A DNA stretch of 64,000 nucleotides from Adiantum capillus-veneris (GCA_014529385.2 CM043959.1:12524809-12588808), one strand, 5' to 3'; counted from the first letter of the stretch, positions 1 to 11,628 are shown. Notes: a model not told the origin generated them from the letters alone. Numbers and translations are program-made.

Positions 1-12
1 AAAGTGCCCTCT

Positions 13-60
13 TCAGAGTGAATTATGTATCACTTCTCAGAGTGAATTATGTATCACTTC
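13..60. repeat. 24-bp tandem duplication
   Basis: Two adjacent copies of a 24-base unit beginning TCAGAGTGAATTATG (13-36 and 37-60) are identical by eye. No coding meaning is evident. Confidence 0.85.
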
Positions 61-104
61 TGCTTCGTAGTATAACAACGGGGGGTTAGTTTTGATGTCT
101 CGAT

Positions 105-150
105 CATCTCTCTCTCTCTCTCTCTCCAAGCTTAACATTCTCCACTACAA

Positions 151-188
<38 letters not shown>

Positions 189-217
189 AGCTTAACATTC
201 TCCACTACAATTTTGGG
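105..217. repeat. CT microsatellite with 60-bp direct duplication
   Basis: Two CT dinucleotide runs (about 108-126 and 155-187) are each followed by the same ~30-base tail containing CCAAGCTTAACATTC. The period is 60 bp, so a CT run plus its flank was duplicated as a block. Peptides predicted across it are Leu/Ser repeats and not genes. Confidence 0.85.
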
Positions 218-446
218 AATTGTCGCACCTCTTTAAGATTCTACGTTTCCTTTTGGTCAACCTTTTCTAGAAACAAGGAGAGCTTTCGAGTGAACTTAAA
301 CTTAGGTTATTAACTCTCTTTTTGGTCTCTTAAAAGTTTTACTACACTATGTGTAAAGGTAGTTCAAATTTCTTTGCTTGACAACTTGCAAGTGCGGGCA
401 CTAAAGGGCTTTGAAAGTCTTTTGAATAGAAACACATCTTTAAATG

Positions 447-765
447 CTATTTTTCAAATATGTATTCATCTTTTTGGATTAGAAAGTATATTCATAAGAG
501 TTTGATCTTATGATATGGGGTTTTAATAAAGATTTTTTCATTTAAAAATTTTATAAAAGTTTATTTCATTGTCTACTTTTATTATTTTTATGTTTTTTAT
601 GAAAAAATATTGATTTTTTTATTGTTTTAAATTTAAATTTTATTGTTTTCGTTTTATTTCTTTCTCATTTTATCTTATTTCAAAATGTTGATATGCAATA
701 TGCATCTTTCACATTATTTAAGTAGAGCTTTTTGTAATATTTAAATTACTTGTGATATACTAGTT
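447..765. repeat. Dispersed repeat R1, copy 1, left part
   Basis: This AT-rich segment aligns by eye along its length with 6401-6735. Shared landmarks are the TATTCATARGAGTTTGAT block, TTTATTTCA, TTTCAAAATG then TGATATGCAAT, and TTTGTAATAT. The match resumes at 1995, so copy 1 is split by about 1.2 kb relative to copy 2. No coding potential is visible; it may be part of an old LTR or non-coding transposon. Confidence 0.7.
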
Positions 766-1056
766 CGTAGTTAAAAAAATTCATTTGTGTGAAGATTCGT
801 TAGAGTTTTTTCCACTCTCCAAGTCCTCACCTCTTCCTACACCGTACACGTCACTTTCTTGTCCGACCTTATCTTCCTGCGTCTGCCTCCCTTTCCCAGG
901 TGTACGACTCTTTCTCTCTTCAAACCCTATGCATGTAGACCGCGAGTTGTTGAACTCCAGTCAGAGAACAAGCGAGCACACAAACCTGCTTCCCATGGGC
1001 GATGAAGCACACAACTAACATGCTTGTGCCCTGCATTTGTCTACATTAGGGATTTC

Positions 1057-1133
1057 ATTAACGTAATCACGATCGTGTGATTACGTTAATAATTCTAGTA
1101 TTTACATAAGAAAATCACGTGATTACGTTAATT
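1057..1133. repeat. Palindrome cluster around GTGATTACGTTAAT
   Basis: A 14-base arm ATTAACGTAATCAC (1057-1070) is followed after 6 bases by its exact complement GTGATTACGTTAAT (1077-1090). A third copy lies at 1119-1132, preceded by ATCACGTGAT, itself palindromic. The DNA can fold into alternative hairpins. Foldback transposon ends and protein-binding sites are both possible. Confidence 0.8.
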
Positions 1134-1899
1134 GTTAACGTGACTTTGATTATGACTTGCAAAAATCCATAGAGCCCGTTGTCGAGAAATTTGCGGTTTT
1201 GTCAGGAAAGCACTGGGCTTATGGCTGTGAGAGTTTGTGAGAGAACTCAACAAAAACTATATGAAGGAGTTAAACCATAGATGCCGTGAAGACTAGGGTT
1301 TGGGAAAGGGGAAGGGAAGTTGACTTACCATAAGGATACTAGATTCGTCGCGTTACCGACATAGTATCCAGACAGTAAGCCAATACTTATCACAAGGACA
1401 CCATCTTCCCCGCGTAACCGAGGTGATGCCCCCGTGGTAAGCACTATTCCATAGAACAGCTTACGCACACACTCCCATTGTGTGGTAAGGTACCTTATGA
1501 TTGCCGTGCAACACGACAAAAGGCACGCAACCACACAACGCATATACACACATAACACATACCCGGATCGTGTGGTCAAATTCAGCTAGCATTTTGGTTT
1601 TCAGACTCAATGTTTGCAGATCAGCCCTTAGGCTCGCAAATCACACCCTTCCGCTAGGAGATCTCACCGTACCGTCAAAACAGCCAACCTTTTTGACTTC
1701 AGCTAGCGTTTTCAGATTTCAACACCTAAGCGTTTTGCTAGTCATCGTCGCCGTCGTCACCATCGTCATCGTCGCCGACATACTCCCTGTTTCCCGCAAC
1801 AGATTAGATTTCAGTGAAGAATTACATGCTAAGCACTCAAAAATGGATCTCAATTGCCAAAAAAGAATAAAGATAAGAAATTCTTAACATCCAACCAAA

Positions 1900-1990
1900 G
1901 TAGATACAAGGGTATTTTGGGAATTTTTGAAATTTGAGTGGTATTTTGAGAATTTTCACAAATTGGAGGGGTATTTTGGTAATTCTCCCT
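1900..1990. repeat. GGGTATTTTGGGAATT-type short tandem repeats
   Basis: Three imperfect ~30-base units of the form GGGTATTTTGGGAATTTT plus AAATTTGAG are in tandem here. The same unit recurs at 7660-7800 and, inverted, at 7366-7420. It looks like the arm of a foldback/MITE family. Confidence 0.6.
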
Positions 1991-1994
1991 AGAT

Positions 1995-2125
1995 CATACA
2001 ATTTTATATTAAAACACAAGAAAAATTCCATGTGATTATGGGCACGGATTTAAACTTACTCTCCCTCATCTCCCCTTAACTTAGTAGGCCTTCGTGTCTT
2101 CTCACCTTGTTCATAGTAGTAGTGG
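1995..2125. repeat. Dispersed repeat R1, copy 1, right part
   Basis: Matches 6745-6870 closely, including TTCCATGTGATT and TTAAACTTACTCTCCCTC followed by ATCTCCCCTTAACTTAG. It completes the copy that starts at 447. Confidence 0.75.
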
Positions 2126-4199
2126 GGTTATCTTTCCCAATTTTATAAAGATGGCTTGTTTTTCTCATTTTTCAAAAATGGTGAATACTCTACCTCCACT
2201 CTCCCCACTACACCATAGTGTGACCCAGCTCTTACATAATACTTTCCCATTTTCAATGTTATAGCATGTGTGTGTTCTCTAATTAGATGGACAACTTAGA
2301 GTCATGTCCTTCCTAACGCTTAGGGGCTAGGGGGGCTGAAGCTCCACAAGCCTCTAAGGCTTCACAACTTGGACTATGCATTACAACCGTTGTAGAAAAA
2401 TGAAAATAACAAATACTTGCATGGCTTCACTCGTGCTCTTGGAAAGTTATGAATGTGTCTGCCACCAGATCAGAAACTAATTTAGTGATATTGCCACACA
2501 GTCTTAGACTACTTTATCGATTGTTACTAGTAGGCCTAAACAAGGGATCGTGGGGATTCTTTCTCTTGGAGCATGTAGGTTCCTTGCATTGTAACCTCTA
2601 CAATTGCTTGGCAGGGAGAGGCTCTTAATGTAACCCCCTTCCATTGGCAAGTACCCTATTTTGCTTCCCTTCATATTCTCCACAACACTCTTAGGAATAT
2701 GTGAAGACATTTCTAGTCCTCCCATTTTCAATGCTATCGCATGTGTGTGTTCTCCAAATTAGAAGGAAAACTTGGTGTACTTTCCTTCCATTGGCAAGTA
2801 CCCTATTATATTTTGCTTTCTTAAGAGACGAGTCCTGTTGTGAGTTAAAGTATTAGTGGTATTTACAGTGGGAAGTGGTTCCATATAGTAGTTTTGAAGA
2901 AGAAAAGTCTTCTCAAGATACTATTTTAAAGGCCTACTTTAAAAGGAGACCACCTTTTACTTTCTTAAAAATACAATGTGAAAATTCGCTATGGCCTACA
3001 TAAAGCTATGGACTATAGACAAGAGTTTCTCAATAAAAGCTTCTTTTGAGAAAAATAGAAAGCGACATTATTATTTTAAACATGTAGTGTCACAATACAA
3101 TATTATGTTTTTTTTGAAAAATGTATAACAATAAACTATATGCATTACAATATATTTCGAAGGCATAAAAAATAATGTTTGACACAAAACTCAATGTTCC
3201 TCTTTAAAGATAGAAATACACAAATTTCAACACCCTCTCTAAAGGTCCCATACAAAATAATTAAAAATTATCATTAGCTTTTCACTTGGCATTAATCGAC
3301 AATCTTTTTTCAATGGTCCATATTTGCACCCAAAAATTCATCCTTCACTAAGGACTCCTTATGTAGCTCAACAAGCCTCAAAATTTGTGGATACTATCTC
3401 CTCTTTTTTCATTCGTTAGTATTTTCCTTTGTTTTTGTAATACAAGAAAAATGTCATGTATTAAATGCTCTATGAGCTTCTAGAAAAACATGCCCTCCGT
3501 CTTGCTAATATATGCATGTGTGTGTGGGATTGCAAATTAATAGGATCATTTAATACCACTAATTTTCTTGATGTGATGAGAGACCTGGCTTTAAGTAGAA
3601 CAATTTTTAGACATGCCGTCAAATAATAGATTAATAAAATATTTTATGTTCGTACAACGCAAAGATGCCTTAAGAAGGGCATATGTATATCAAATCCAAT
3701 CGCACAATTGTGCCTTATCCCGTAGGGGAACTTATTTCAATGGGACCGTTCTAGGAAGCCTTCTTTGGACATTACACCTTTTAAGTGGGCATGTGGAGAG
3801 GTTATTTAAGAAAGACTACACACATTAGAGAACTTCTCCTATTGCCCCCACATGTAGAAGCGAAGAGGGATCGGGGGCTCTACACACACATAAATGTTTA
3901 GCCAGCTCTAGCCAAAGTAGTAGCATGGTGGGACTCAAAGCTAATTAGAAGAAAGTGCTTTTGCCTTCACACATTACCTCGAATCAGATTAAGAGGGTGA
4001 AGGTGTTTATTTTAAACCCTAGGTTACCCTTCTATACTCTATATTATATATAATGGAGCTTAAAAAAATTTATAAAGGAGAAGGCCTCCATGTGGCGAGT
4101 TCTTTATGCCTTGCACGTACTGCACCTCGACCAACTTTTGAGGCTTTGTTGTTGCGGTGTCATCCTGTATCCTTTTTTAACTCCAATGACTTGCCATTG

Positions 4200-4202
<3 letters not shown>
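2126..4202. other. No gene seen; local duplication
   Basis: AT-rich non-coding DNA. A block containing TTTTCAATG and GCATGTGTGTGTTCTC occurs at about 2240-2310 and again at 2720-2790. Another, CCTTCCATTGGCAAGTACCC, occurs at 2638 and 2785. These show a ~0.15-0.5 kb segmental duplication. The remaining bases up to 4200 show nothing recognisable on either strand. Confidence 0.5.

Positions 4203-4237
<35 letters not shown>
4203..4237. repeat. GA microsatellite
   Basis: Uninterrupted GA dinucleotides. Frames through it encode Arg-Glu repeats and are not genes. Confidence 0.95.
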
Positions 4238-4240
<3 letters not shown>

Positions 4241-4354
4241 TACAATTAGTCCGATTAGGTTGTGTCTATGTGTGTGTGAAAGAGAAAGAGAGAGAGACAT
4301 GCGACTATGTGTGCACAAAACCTATACGTGTGAACACAATTTGTGTGTGTATGT

Positions 4355-4355
4355 G

Positions 4356-4401
<46 letters not shown>

Positions 4402-4409
4402 GGGAGAGA
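4355..4409. repeat. TG then AG compound microsatellite
   Basis: A TG run passes directly into an AG run. A second, shorter GA patch lies just upstream near 4280-4300. Confidence 0.95.
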
Positions 4410-5358
4410 TGACAACTTCTTTAAACATGCTCTTGCATCCAATGTCATAAAATCTAATGTCTAACAAACCCAAATGATTTTCTCATATTAAACTGATCAT
4501 TTAATGTGGAATATAAACGGGAACAAGGGTTAGAATATAGACATGTGCTTATGGGTCTATCTCAACATGGGGCCAATGGTACAGGGGTCCAAATGAGTGA
4601 TGATCTATCAAAGAGAAAGGCTAGCTAATGGAGCTCAAAAAACTTAGTGTTAGCTTCATTAGGGACCTCCAATGGTTAGTGCTAAAATTCCTTTGACCTT
4701 AGGCAAGATAGGAGCTTGTGGTGGGAACAACCGTGCCCAAGGTTGAGGAGCTTGAGGTGTCACAAAAGTCAACAAATATTCCTACAAGAAGGGGGCGAGC
4801 CATGCAAGTAGGGGGGATGGTTGGATGACCTGTCTCTCTCTCTCCCAAAGGGCACCCCTTGCTCAAGAGGCAAGTAGGACCCATGTCAAGCCCCTGGCTA
4901 GGTTGCCCTCAAGCAGTGTCCAAAGCCTATTGGTTGATCCCTAGAGAGGTCCAATGAAGAATTAGCTAATTGAATTAATTGTTTTGAACTTTTATCAATC
5001 CCTCTCTCTCTCTAGGAGGAAAGGAGGAAGCTTGTCCAAGGACTACCATTATTGCTAATTAATGAACCAGCTTGTGATTGGATAGGCTTGGAAAGGCCAA
5101 TCATCTGTTACCTTGAGCTAGAAGAGGGGGTCGACCCAAACAAGGAGGGGGCCTGCTTGCAGGATATACTTCCCACTCTCTCTCTCTCCACTAGTCTTTA
5201 CAATCAATAGTGTCTAAGCCACGGGTGTGGCTGCTTGAGGACTGATTTTCAAAGGTAAAGAAGAGTAGGGACTAAGTTTTTGAGGGTACCAAAGCACAAA
5301 GTAAATCTATACATACGTTTAATTAACATGGTTGATTATTAATAACCAAGAGAGTAAA
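4410..5358. other. Non-coding stretch upstream of a gag remnant
   Basis: No coding sequence is recognised. It lies upstream of the gag remnant at 5359 and so could contain the leader or 5' LTR of that element, but I found neither a primer-binding site nor a matching second LTR. Short CT patches occur near 4835, 5000 and 5175. Confidence 0.35.
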
Positions 5359-6290
5359 ATGAACATTGATAACTTTGATTTTGCACATGAAGCTGCTAAT
5401 GATGATGCCCCCATGTTTGTCAATTATCTTGTTACTAGGTTGGAGTAAACTATGGGCAACCCTGCTTTGCAAGCCGAAGTTACTCAACAACTTCGCGCTT
5501 ATGGGATTTTCCTTCCTCTCCAAGAGGAGAGAGAGAGAGAGAGCTTAGGAGGCCTCTTGATGAGACCCTCAAATGAAGACTCTCTCCCATACGAGAGGAG
5601 GAATTGAAAGAGCAAGATATTATTGAATCCTTGAGCTCCTCTAAAGATGTGGCTCCATGAAGACGCTGGTCTAGACGTTCGCCAACTCCTCCCAAGAGAA
5701 AACCGTCAACCCATAGTCCTTCTCCTCTTCACTCCTAAAGGGAACAATGAAAAAAAAGGAAGAAAAGGGAAATAAAGAGGTCGCCCTCTTCTCATTCTTC
5801 TTCACTTTCCTCCTCTTCCGATGAAATCTATGGTTATTCTCCTAGACAATACAAGAGGGGAGGACATCGCAAATCTTACCCTACATGGCGAAGGTACCAA
5901 AAGCTCAAGAAGTTCAAAGAGGGAGGACAGAGTAGCTCTTTTCTCACCTATGATGGCACCTTTGGGGCTAATGACAAAGTATTGGCCTTTATCTAGCAAT
6001 TTGATGCGGCCTTTGGAGACGAGGGCTTCATGGATTCCTCCAAGATAAACCATATAGCTATGCACTTTCGGAAATTGGCTCGTCAATGGTGGGCTAGCCT
6101 TTGTGGCAATGATGATCCCCAAAGACATGGAAAAATCTACGAGTTTCCATCAGGAAGCAATTCCTTACAAGTGATCCAAAGGACAAAGTGCTTACCAAAT
6201 GGTGGAGTTTGAAGCTTCTCTCCCATGAGTCTATTCACAAATATGTGGACAAGTTTGAGAGGCAAGCTCGCTTGTGTCTGCGGGGTCAAT
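5359..6290 (+). pseudogene. Broken LTR-retroelement gag (Ty3/gypsy-like)
   Basis: Several frames strung together read as a retrotransposon Gag. The conserved core lies at about 5940-6290: TYDGTFGAND, then HFRKLARQWWASL, then after a frameshift LRVSIRKQF and a Trp-rich stretch, ending HKYVDKFERQARLCL. The Arg/Ser-rich sequence upstream (5780-5930) suits the linker before the capsid domain. There is an in-frame TAG near 5993 inside the core, several frameshifts, and a GA tract at about 5527-5543 inside the N-terminal part. No protease, reverse transcriptase or integrase follows, so this is a fossil. Repeat R1 copy 2 begins about 110 bases further on. Confidence 0.6.
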
Positions 6291-6400
6291 GCACAGGAAG
6301 AAAAAAATTGTTTCTCTCTCTCTCCTCGCAATGCCTCCATAAGATCATTACACAGTCACGATCACAACGGTGCATCTCTCTCTCTGCTCTCCACGTTCTA

Positions 6401-6870
6401 GCTATTTTTTAAAGTTGCATTCACCTTTTTGGATGAAGAAGTGTATTCATAGGAGTTTGATCCCATGATGTAAAGTATTGATAAAGGGTCCTTTGATTAA
6501 AGGACTTCATAAAGATTTATTTCACTAATTTATTTTATTATTTTTTATGTTTATTAAATTTATCTTTCCTTGTGAAAAAACACTAAAATATTTTTTTAAA
6601 ATTTTCTATGTAATTGTTTTTATTTTACTTCCTTCTCATTTTCTTTTGTTTCAAAATGCTGATATGCAATGTGCACCTTTCACATTCTGTAAGTGGAGCC
6701 CTTTGTAATATACAAACCATTTGTGATTATATATATATAATAGAAAATACAATTCTATATTTAAACACAATGAAATTCCATGTGATTGTAGCCAATTTAA
6801 ACTTACTCTCCCTCATCTCCCCTTAACTTAGCAGATCTTAGTGCCTCCTCACCTTGTTTTAAAAAAAAAT
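6401..6870. repeat. Dispersed repeat R1, copy 2 (uninterrupted)
   Basis: Matches 447-765 and then 1995-2125 in the same order and orientation, with only a short AT stretch (6735-6745) where copy 1 has 1.2 kb. It begins just after the gag remnant, so R1 may be the 3' part of that element family. Confidence 0.65.
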
Positions 6871-6952
6871 TACAAATTAAATGAACATTAACAATTCTCA
6901 TCTCTCACTTTTTCTCTGCGTGCCTTCCTCCCTCTATCCTTCTCTCCCTTGC

Positions 6953-6985
6953 CTTCAAGAATGGGTGAGCGCTAGCACTCACCCA
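6953..6985. repeat. Near-perfect palindrome GGGTGAGCGCTAGCACTCACCC
   Basis: About 22 bases centred at 6972 are palindromic apart from one mismatched pair. The flanking TTCAAGA and the GTGAGCGCT core recur in the palindrome at about 7236-7262, so the two are copies of one motif. Confidence 0.7.
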
Positions 6986-7159
6986 TGACTGAGCTTAAGA
7001 AAGAGAGGGATGATGATTGTCACAAAGGGAGCTTCCAACATTGGAAAATTATTGAGTGATTAGTGAAGAATTACCTCATAAAAACAAATGCAAATTAGAT
7101 ATGACTTTGTTCACTTATAAGTTATTTTTATAGTCATCTCTCTAGCATGTTTTTAGAAA

Positions 7160-7282
7160 GGTTAAATTGCGTTTCTTTTTACTCTCTCCCTCTCTCTCAC
7201 CTTCACTCCCACCCTCCCTCTCTCTCTCTCTCTCTCATGTTCAAGAGGAGGTGAGCGCTCACTCCTCTAGAACGCAAGCGCG

Positions 7283-7325
<43 letters not shown>

Positions 7326-7345
7326 GGGAGGAAATGTGTGAGAGA
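7160..7345. repeat. CT...GA foldback with palindromic centre
   Basis: A CT-rich arm containing CACCCTCCCTCTCTC (7195-7235) is followed by a palindromic centre with GTGAGCGCTCAC. Next comes a GA arm ending GAGAGAGGGTGGGAGG (7286-7332). The arms are complementary, so about 150 bases can fold into one hairpin. The predicted peptide across it is low complexity. Confidence 0.7.
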
Positions 7346-7365
7346 GGGGGGGATATTATTGATTA

Positions 7366-7806
7366 TTAAAAGGGAAAATTCCCAAAAGACTCCTCAAATT
7401 TAAAAAATTCCCAAAATACTTTTGTAACTAGTTTGGTAGGACTTTTCACGATTCCCTAAGCTTTAATCCTTTTCAACAATTTAAACCTTTTTTTGAGTGC
7501 TTAACATGTACTTTGTCACAAATTGCCTCCCACGGAAAAAAAAGCACTTATGTCTAAAAATAAGGAAGCAAACTAGCTCTAAAGCCTACATAACCAACAC
7601 AAATTCTAGTTTTAGTATGCTAGACAATTAGTCATCTCATGAAATTTACCCTCAAAAGTAGGGGTATTTTTGGAACTTTGGAAAATTTGAAGGTCATTTT
7701 GGGAATTTATGAGAGAAATGTTGGGGGTATATTGGGAATTTTTAATATTTGAGGGGTACCAAATTATTTCACCAAAATAGAGGGTTATGTAGGTAATTTT
7801 CCTTTT
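7366..7806. mobile_element. Foldback/MITE-like element
   Basis: The left end (AGGGAAAATTCCCAAAAG and then CTCCTCAAATTTAAAAAATT) is the inverted complement of units in the right part (7660-7806), which read GGGTATTTTTGG, TTTTGGGAATTT and AATTTTTAATATTTGAGGGG. The element lacks coding capacity. The same arm units occur at 1900-1990. I did not find a convincing target duplication, so the exact ends are uncertain. Confidence 0.45.
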
Positions 7807-7877
7807 TTAAACTTTGGATTGAGGTATAGAATGAGAGGTAGTTAGATGAGGCTAGGGAGAGCGGGAGAGAAGTGTAT

Positions 7878-7880
7878 TGT

Positions 7881-7930
<50 letters not shown>
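7878..7930. repeat. GT then GA compound microsatellite
   Basis: GT dinucleotides run directly into GA dinucleotides; purine-rich GA patches continue to about 8060. Confidence 0.95.
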
Positions 7931-8265
7931 ATAAAGAGAGGTAGGCAAATAAAGAGAGAGAAAAAAGAGAAAGATATATAGAGATAGTGCAATGAAAAAA
8001 GTGCGATATTGATTGGGAGAGGGAAAGACGGATGAATATAGAGAGATATAAAGAAAGGTGAGAGTAGTGAATGATGGTGATTGAGCGTGCTCTTTGCTAA
8101 AATTCTCTTGAAGATGTACTTAATGATAGGACAACATAGAGAGAGCTACTAATTTTGAATTTGAGTTCTTGATTGTCTATAAATATGGGGAAAGGTAAGT
8201 CCTAAAATATATCTATAAAACCATCAATTTTTAGTATAACGCCCATTTAGTATAATGCCCGAGTG

Positions 8266-11200
8266 ATGGCTTCCTCCTCAACATGCAAGGTTAGTTTGTT
8301 TTTGAATCCTTTGAACAGCGACCTGCTATGCTTGATTTCCCAACAAGATTTTCCATGGTTATCCTAGAGAATATGGGGGAGGTAGTCTCAACAAGATGTT
8401 TGCTATTATATATACTCCGAAAGGCAACACTTAGAGTGAGGTGAAAGATGGTGTAACATTGGGTCATCAATTTCAATTTGTATTGGATTCAACATTGTCT
8501 ACAATGTTATTTTAGGTCACAAAAATTGGTGTGGATATTTTATCGAGATCAAATGTGGCAATAATGGACTTATGTGATAGTTCCATGAATAAGAACGATG
8601 GACTGGCTACTGGAAACAAATCTGGCAAGGAAGAAGTCTCATTGCTGGATGCCAGCAAAGAACAAAAGATGCTTGTTCCAAAAAAAAAGGTAAAAAAAGT
8701 GTTTAAATTCAAACCAGGTAGAAAAAACACAAAGTACATTGGAGTACATTTGCAATAAGTAGCCACAAGTACCCCAAGCTAAACCAAATGATTTCTAGGT
8801 GCTTGATTAAGAAAAAGGCGTTCCTCAAGTATACAATGGGGACTGTGTTTATGAGCTTGATAGTTTGTCAGATGGTGTCTCGAAGATGACAGGGATGGAA
8901 CAAAAGTACGATGGCAATTGTTGGATTAAGCTTGTTTGTTCTAGAATGAGGTATCTAGCTTTGATCAAGTGAAGTAAATGTGGCGGGACATCTCATTTGC
9001 AAAAATAGTTCCTTCTTGATCAATGCAATGAGCGGGCGACCTAATGAGACTGCTTGGACATGGAAGTTGCTAACTTCCATTGCGTCAATCGGCATGTTGA
9101 ACACCAGCAATGGAACACTACGGTGCTTCCACTGTGGTCAAAGTTCGATACTTCTTTTAGAAGTGTTCCTATGCTATCTATTACATAATTGAACCCGGTT
9201 ATTTATCCACATCGGAAGCCATAACCATCCCATAGCAAAGGGGGTTTGCAGTCTACAATTCAACATATGAGAGATCTTGTGTCTCATGTGGTGTCAAAAT
9301 AAACAACGACTAGACCCAAGGCACCTGCAATTGAATCTTGGAAAGCAGATGGTAATGAGAGCGGTGGTTTGAGAGAATGGGAGTAACTTGATAGCAAAGA
9401 GCTCCTATCTATTATGGAGGAGATGCGACCATTGATCCATACGCAAAGCTGATGATTTGTCTCCTTGTCTGTGAGTTTGCTGTCTCCACAACTTGGCTGA
9501 CATTCATGTTGATAATTTTGTTTTCAGGTTTAAGCACTGGATGAGAGAGGCAACTACAACACGGATTGGTGTTGGTGTAGATTCACAATTGGTTTGGCTT
9601 AAAAACAGCTGTGGCTATAGATTTTTCCACAGGATGCTATTCCTTGGGCAATCCACTGACCATAACAAACGTTGCCATGTGTTCAAAAATGTTGATCGAT
9701 GGTCCTGGATTTGGTGTTGAGCTGGTTAATAGAATGAGACAAGATGAGAAAGGAGATTTGCAAAAATCTGGGTTTGCTTTGATCATGTTTGTAGGGTAGT
9801 GGGGGTGGACAACAATGGCAACACATGTCTACAATCCTACGTAGGGCATACCTGATAAGAAGACTTCTTGCTACTCCTTCGTGAAAATCATAGCATTAAT
9901 TGATCTATTTTCATTGCAGGATTCAAGAAATGCAAATAATTTCCATCTACGAGATGAAAGAAGAAGACATTTAGGCACATATCCTATTCTAGAAAATGAT
10001 GAATTTGGTGTTGTTGGAAAGTGGACACTGTCCAACCGATTTTAGAGGATTCATGGACGATGAGTTTGGAGATAATTGGAAAGCTATTCAGATTGTATTC
10101 AACGGAGAACTTGATAATGTTATGGAAGGAAGGGATTTTGCTCTTGCTTGTCCTATTGGGAGAAAATATTGGACATTCACACCATGTAGTACATGCATAA
10201 AAATTTACAAGCTGAGCACAAGTGTTTGTGTGAGTTATGGTGTTGTGCAAGGAGCGAAAAAGAGGAAACAATCTTGTACATGACTATACGAGCTTTGTGG
10301 GGTTCTAAAAAAGTGTCTGTAACTTATCCCAAATGGATTGTTGGCTAAGTTGGTCGCATGTGAGATACCCTTGCTGGAGAAAGCACTTTTTTGGGGTAAA
10401 TTTTTAACGTGAGTCATATAGTTCAATGTGCAAATCCAATCCTTGAAGACAATTTTTTTTGCAGGAGGTGGATGATGTGTCTTTCATCCCGACTACAAAC
10501 CTTGCAGAAACAAAGCATGCTAGCTAGCTTGCTAGCAAGGGAAACAAGAAAATGATGAGCTTGTACGATGCATGCGTGTCTAATCTATCAAACACTTGCT
10601 GCAAAGTGTCAAGATGCTTGCTTTTGTCAAGGGTAGATATCATGGAGCTGGGCCATCTGCAAAAAAACTTGCACGTTGGGCTCAGCAAGGTCAAGCACCA
10701 GGCCTAATAGTTGTTGTTAGAGAGATTGAGGATGGGCTAGGAGGTATACCACTCTATCAACATTCGACAATGGATGGAGATAATATTACAGTATCTATAA
10801 AGTGAAAACAAGCCGCGATAATTAGCTGTGAGGAGAAGAATGTGTCGCATCGTGACCTGAGTATCTCACATAAAACATACCACACAATCGTAGAGGCCTC
10901 CAAGAAACATTTGAAGGTATCGGTCAAGTTATCGAGGAACAGGAGGGTGGCCTACAAGTTGTGGAGACTGATATTCAAAAGACAATGTGGAAAATTTGCC
11001 GAGTACTCAAGGGAAGCAAGGTTCAATATCAAGGGTGGTTAGGGTCTAGATTTGGAAAGTGTAAAAAAAATATAAATAACAAGGGGGTGGTGCTATTGCA
11101 CCATCCTTCAAGGAAACGAACAATGTACGTTATCGGCTATAGGAGTATCAATTCAAGCCTCCAAGAGAATTGAGTTAGCAAAAACATGGAATCCCGTATT

Positions 11201-11487
11201 TTGCAACACACTATCATGAAGGCCGAGGTACACAAAAACTTCATGGTGGAGACATCTTTTGTTCTTGGTGAGAAGTATGAAGTACATATTACGCGAAGCC
11301 CAATGTGTACATGTGGCGACTCTATAGAGCAACTAGCTCAAAGCAAACCATATATGGCTTGCAAGCATATTTACTACATCTTCCTTTGCTATTTTGGCTT
11401 GGATTTGAACAACAATATGTTTATCCATCAAAGAAAGCTAGGAAATGAGGATTTTCTTTGTGTATTCAACTGTCGTCATGCAGCATA
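8266..11487 (+). pseudogene. Decayed gene with C-terminal SWIM zinc finger
   Basis: A plausible first exon is the 8-codon MASSSTCK (8266-8289) followed by donor GTTAGT. The next exon starts at 8516 after TTTTAG, in phase, and encodes a Lys-rich segment to 8756. Further pieces in shifting frames lie at about 8810-9170 (Cys-containing, perhaps zinc-binding), 9490-9800, 9990-10270 (with CPTDFRGFMDDEFGDNW), 10596-10800 and 10930-11172. The best part is 11186-11487: MVETSFVLGEKYEV, then PMCTCGD...YMACKHIYY, the CxC...CxH pattern of a SWIM zinc finger. SWIM fingers bind nucleic acid or protein and sit at the C-terminus of MULE and FAR1-type transposases, so a transposon origin is likely but unproven. 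Many stops and frameshifts make it a pseudogene. Confidence 0.5.
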
Positions 11488-11628
11488 AAACAAAATTGTA
11501 AAATTGAATACTATATCACATTCCCTGGTGACAGTATGCAATTGTGGAAAAAATTGTAATTCTCGATTCGATATTTAAAGGTTTTTTTGTGGGAATTCAA
11601 GATTTGGTATAGAATGTACTATTTCTTT

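Larger units (their letters stand above)
766..1994. other. 1.2-kb segment present only in R1 copy 1
   Basis: This stretch separates two parts of repeat R1 that are contiguous in the copy at 6401-6870. It holds a palindrome cluster (1057-1133), a CGT/CGC trinucleotide-rich patch near 1740-1790 and the GGGTATTTTGGGAATT-type repeats at 1900-1990. No gene is recognised; the short open frames inside lack any family signature. It is either an insertion into copy 1 or a deletion from copy 2; no clear target duplication was found. Confidence 0.5.

Noticed and set aside
1180-1320. Possible rRNA or organellar fragment
   Set aside because: No stretch matches conserved rRNA or plastid motifs that I could recognise.
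4053-4473. Open frames of about 70-125 codons over GA/TG repeats, with poly Arg-Glu or Thr-His
   Set aside because: Frames are open only because dinucleotide repeats lack stops; no family similarity.
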